Positions 61,996 through 64,000 of a DNA stretch of 64,000 nt are shown in pieces (positions within the stretch are counted from its first letter, which is position 1; the number at the start of each line of letters is the position of its first letter). Origin of the DNA: Liolophura sinensis (Eukaryota > Mollusca > Polyplacophora > Chitonida > Chitonidae); NCBI RefSeq assembly GCF_032854445.1, contig NC_088300.1, forward strand, positions 44,118,984 through 44,182,983, in the 5' to 3' direction. The position numbers and the translations under genes are program-made. A model generated the notes under the pieces. The model was not told the origin of the DNA, did not search any database, and worked only from the letters and a program-made list of their open reading frames with translations.

Positions 61996-62180
61996 GCATC
62001 ACACTGTCGCACCAGAGTACTGAGATATTGTATCACAGTCCGTAAGGTTTTGCTGCCTCTCTGTGGAGTTTTGGTATCGTTGATTTGTTGAGTTGCTTTT
62101 TACTTTTTTTACTGCTTTGCACTTTCGTGTCTGCTGTTGATGCATGAAATGTCATTGTAAATTCACACCGGTGACGACGG

Positions 62181-62697
62181 TTGCAATATAGTTACAATAT
62201 AATTAAAGACGCACAGTACAGAGAATAAAATCAGAGCAGCGACAACAGTGTGATAGATGGCAGATGGTCACACGTAACCCGGAAAATATGGCCTCTTGTC
62301 TGTTTACCTTAGTCAGGGCTTTATTCTAACTTCTATAGTAGTAATTTGAACGCTCCCTTGCACCGTGGCTTAAGCAGAATTAGGTGAAAGAAAATGCAAT
62401 GATGTTAACTGCGATTTATTAAACGTCACTCGTCCAGAAATACTCAAAATGCTGTGTTGTCAGCACATTTAACATACAATCACATTAAAACAATACAAAA
62501 GGACCAGGCCTCGGGGATGCTTAGTCCACCAGCAGAATCCTGGTTTGTGCAGGAATGCAATATATTTAAAGACGAACAGCACAGAGAGTAAAACCAGAGC
62601 AGCGACGACAGTGTGATAGATGGCAGATGGTCACACGTGATCAATGAAATATGGCCTCTTTATCAGTTTATGTCACTCAGGGTTTTATTCTAACTGT
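62181..62697. repeat. Direct duplication, two copies about 366-370 bp apart
   Basis: Copy one (62181-62335) and copy two (62551-62697) share TTTAAAGACG, ACAGTGTGATAGATGGCAGA, TGGTCACACGT, AATATGGCCTCTT and TCAGGGYTTTATTCTAAC. The sequence between them is unique. Confidence 0.85.
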
Positions 62698-62882
62698 TCA
62701 TGTAAATACATAAATAGTTGCTACAATGGCAAGACTGGCGATGGTTCTTAATCGCAAATATCACATTGTCCGCTTATATCTGTCACTGACTCTTTATTTA
62801 TTTGGTTGGGGATACGAGCTGTTCTCAAGGATTCTCAAGTCGGCGGTCGAGGTGGAATAGCTCCAGTAAATCACTACTCACT

Positions 62883-63093
62883 GGGTAACTGACACTAAAA
62901 ATCACGGGATACAAAGTAACGACTATATTCATATTACATCTGTGAATGACAAAACAGTTCTCTACGATATAGCACTCTAGTCACAGGACAGAAAAGTAAA
63001 TACAAGGAGACTGTATCTGTTAATGACGTTAGGACAGTTCACTGCGATATAGCACGTTAGTCACGGGACACAAAGCAACTACATGGAGACTAT
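62883..63093. repeat. Tandem repeat, about 80-bp units
   Basis: Two and a half units share CGATATAGCACTCTAGTCAC (CGATATAGCACGTTAGTCAC), then GGGACACAAAG and ACATGGAGACT. The first is the most diverged. Confidence 0.75.
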
Positions 63094-63164
63094 CCCAGAT
63101 AACATGAAGTTGTCATAAAGACGTCATCAGGACGACAGACAGGGCGTCGGCCAGTGGTCGGTTG

Positions 63165-63445
63165 TATGTCGTCGGCCCAATGTCAGTTTGCTCATCGGCC
63201 CGACGTCCTTCAGCCGACGTTGGGCCGATATACCATGGCCGATATTGGGTCGACATCCAATCTAGGTGGTCTCGCCAATGTCCGTAACCTGACATCGGCC
63301 CAACGTCTTTTTGCTCATCGGAACGACGTCCTGTAGCCGTCGTTGAGCCGATATACCATGGCCGATATCGGGCCGACATCCCGTATAGGGGGTCTCGCCA
63401 ACGTCCGGAAAGTGACAACGGCCCAACGTCTGAGTTTGCTCACCA
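63165..63445. repeat. Tandem repeat, 120-123-bp GC-rich units
   Basis: Two and a fraction units (about 63168-63290, 63291-63411 and a partial third) share ATCGGCCCAACGTC, TTGCTCATCGG, ACGACGTCCTGTAGCCG, GAGCCGATATACCATGGCCG, ATATCGGGCCGACATCC and GGTCTCGCCAACGTCCG. It is rich in CG dinucleotides and in short palindromes, unlike its AT-rich surroundings. Confidence 0.9.
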
Positions 63446-64000
63446 GATTTATATCTTCGCTGATAGTCTACATTTTAAAAGCGCAATTCAGCTGGATGTT
63501 CTTTTGCTAATCACCATCATATCCTCTAAGTCGACAAACTATATGGTGATCCAGGTACTACCTCCCTTCATTCCACTGCTGTCGCGCTGCTTGATATTAG
63601 TTTGACGTTTATTTCGCCATTTGCCTGGGTCCTACGCATGGAACATGGCACTTAAACGGAAACAACATTCATGTAAAATCCCTGATATTCAATAATGATA
63701 GTGGCTGGCACCGTAAGTCAGTTTTTCATTTTACCGTTAACGTAGCCAACTTTGTGTTCCGTTTTTGGATGTAAGACTAAAACAATCTAATTGACTGCAT
63801 GGAGCTCATATGTATGGACTTAATGTGTGCCTGAAAGGCAGCCAAAAATAGTTTGTGATGTCTTTGACGATAACATCCACAACAATGTCATAAGCAAGTT
63901 GTTGCTATAAAGTAAGAGATGCCGGTAACTGTCTGATGGTTGCCTTGCTTCGCGATCTCCGCCGACCGCCCATGTCCGTGACATGTCTCAGCCAGCTCTT
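63446..64000. other. Non-coding end of window
   Basis: Unique sequence. No exon or repeat recognised. Confidence 0.4.

Noticed and set aside
63113-63418. 101-codon minus-strand frame with duplicated peptide
   Set aside because: The duplication is the 121-bp tandem repeat. No supporting gene signal.

Overview
This window looks like nuclear DNA of a lophotrochozoan animal, most likely a mollusc. Three things point there: intron-containing animal genes, a replication-type animal histone gene, and many copies of two short interspersed repeats that I remember from mollusc and other lophotrochozoan genomes. One has a tail reading GAGTACGGCGTAAAACACC followed by (AAAT)n. The other has a tRNA-like head and a tail reading TTAAGTACGACATTAAACCC. 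I cannot name the species. The window is gene-poor and rich in repeats.

Layout. At 1-5.7 kb there is non-coding DNA, then a minisatellite at 5.7-6.0 kb. At 6.54-7.66 kb lie the last two exons of an NK-like homeobox gene on the + strand. Its homeodomain best matches the NK7 family as I recall it, and it is split by an intron between homeodomain residues 44 and 45. From 7.7 to 52 kb I see no further convincing protein gene. That stretch holds unique non-coding DNA, a 1-kb satellite array (11.2-12.2 kb), a 590-bp fold-back element (13.0-13.6 kb), other hairpin-type dispersed repeats (16.1-16.6, 23.4-25.3 and 46.1-46.7 kb), a 2-kb satellite of 66-68-bp units (34.0-36.1 kb), several minisatellites and several SINE copies. 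At 52.5-53.1 kb sits one linker histone H1 gene on the + strand. It has a TATA box, an upstream AAACACA element and the 3' histone stem-loop, and no core histone gene lies near it. At 55.4-57.1 kb are two exons of a peptidoglycan recognition protein (PGRP) on the - strand, with all expected zinc ligands but an apparent one-base frameshift in an A6 run. At about 58.9-61.0 kb is a decayed non-LTR retrotransposon (reverse transcriptase, + strand). The last 3 kb is a patchwork of tandem and duplicated repeats.

The three host genes have unrelated roles (developmental transcription factor, chromatin linker, innate immune peptidoglycan sensor or amidase), and nothing suggests they act as a cluster. 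The points most worth following up are the PGRP frameshift, the isolated H1 gene with a full set of replication-dependent signals, the fold-back elements, the satellite whose period keeps several minus-strand frames open, and a minisatellite that appears to have grown out of SINE sequence. No wholly new gene system could be supported from sequence alone.
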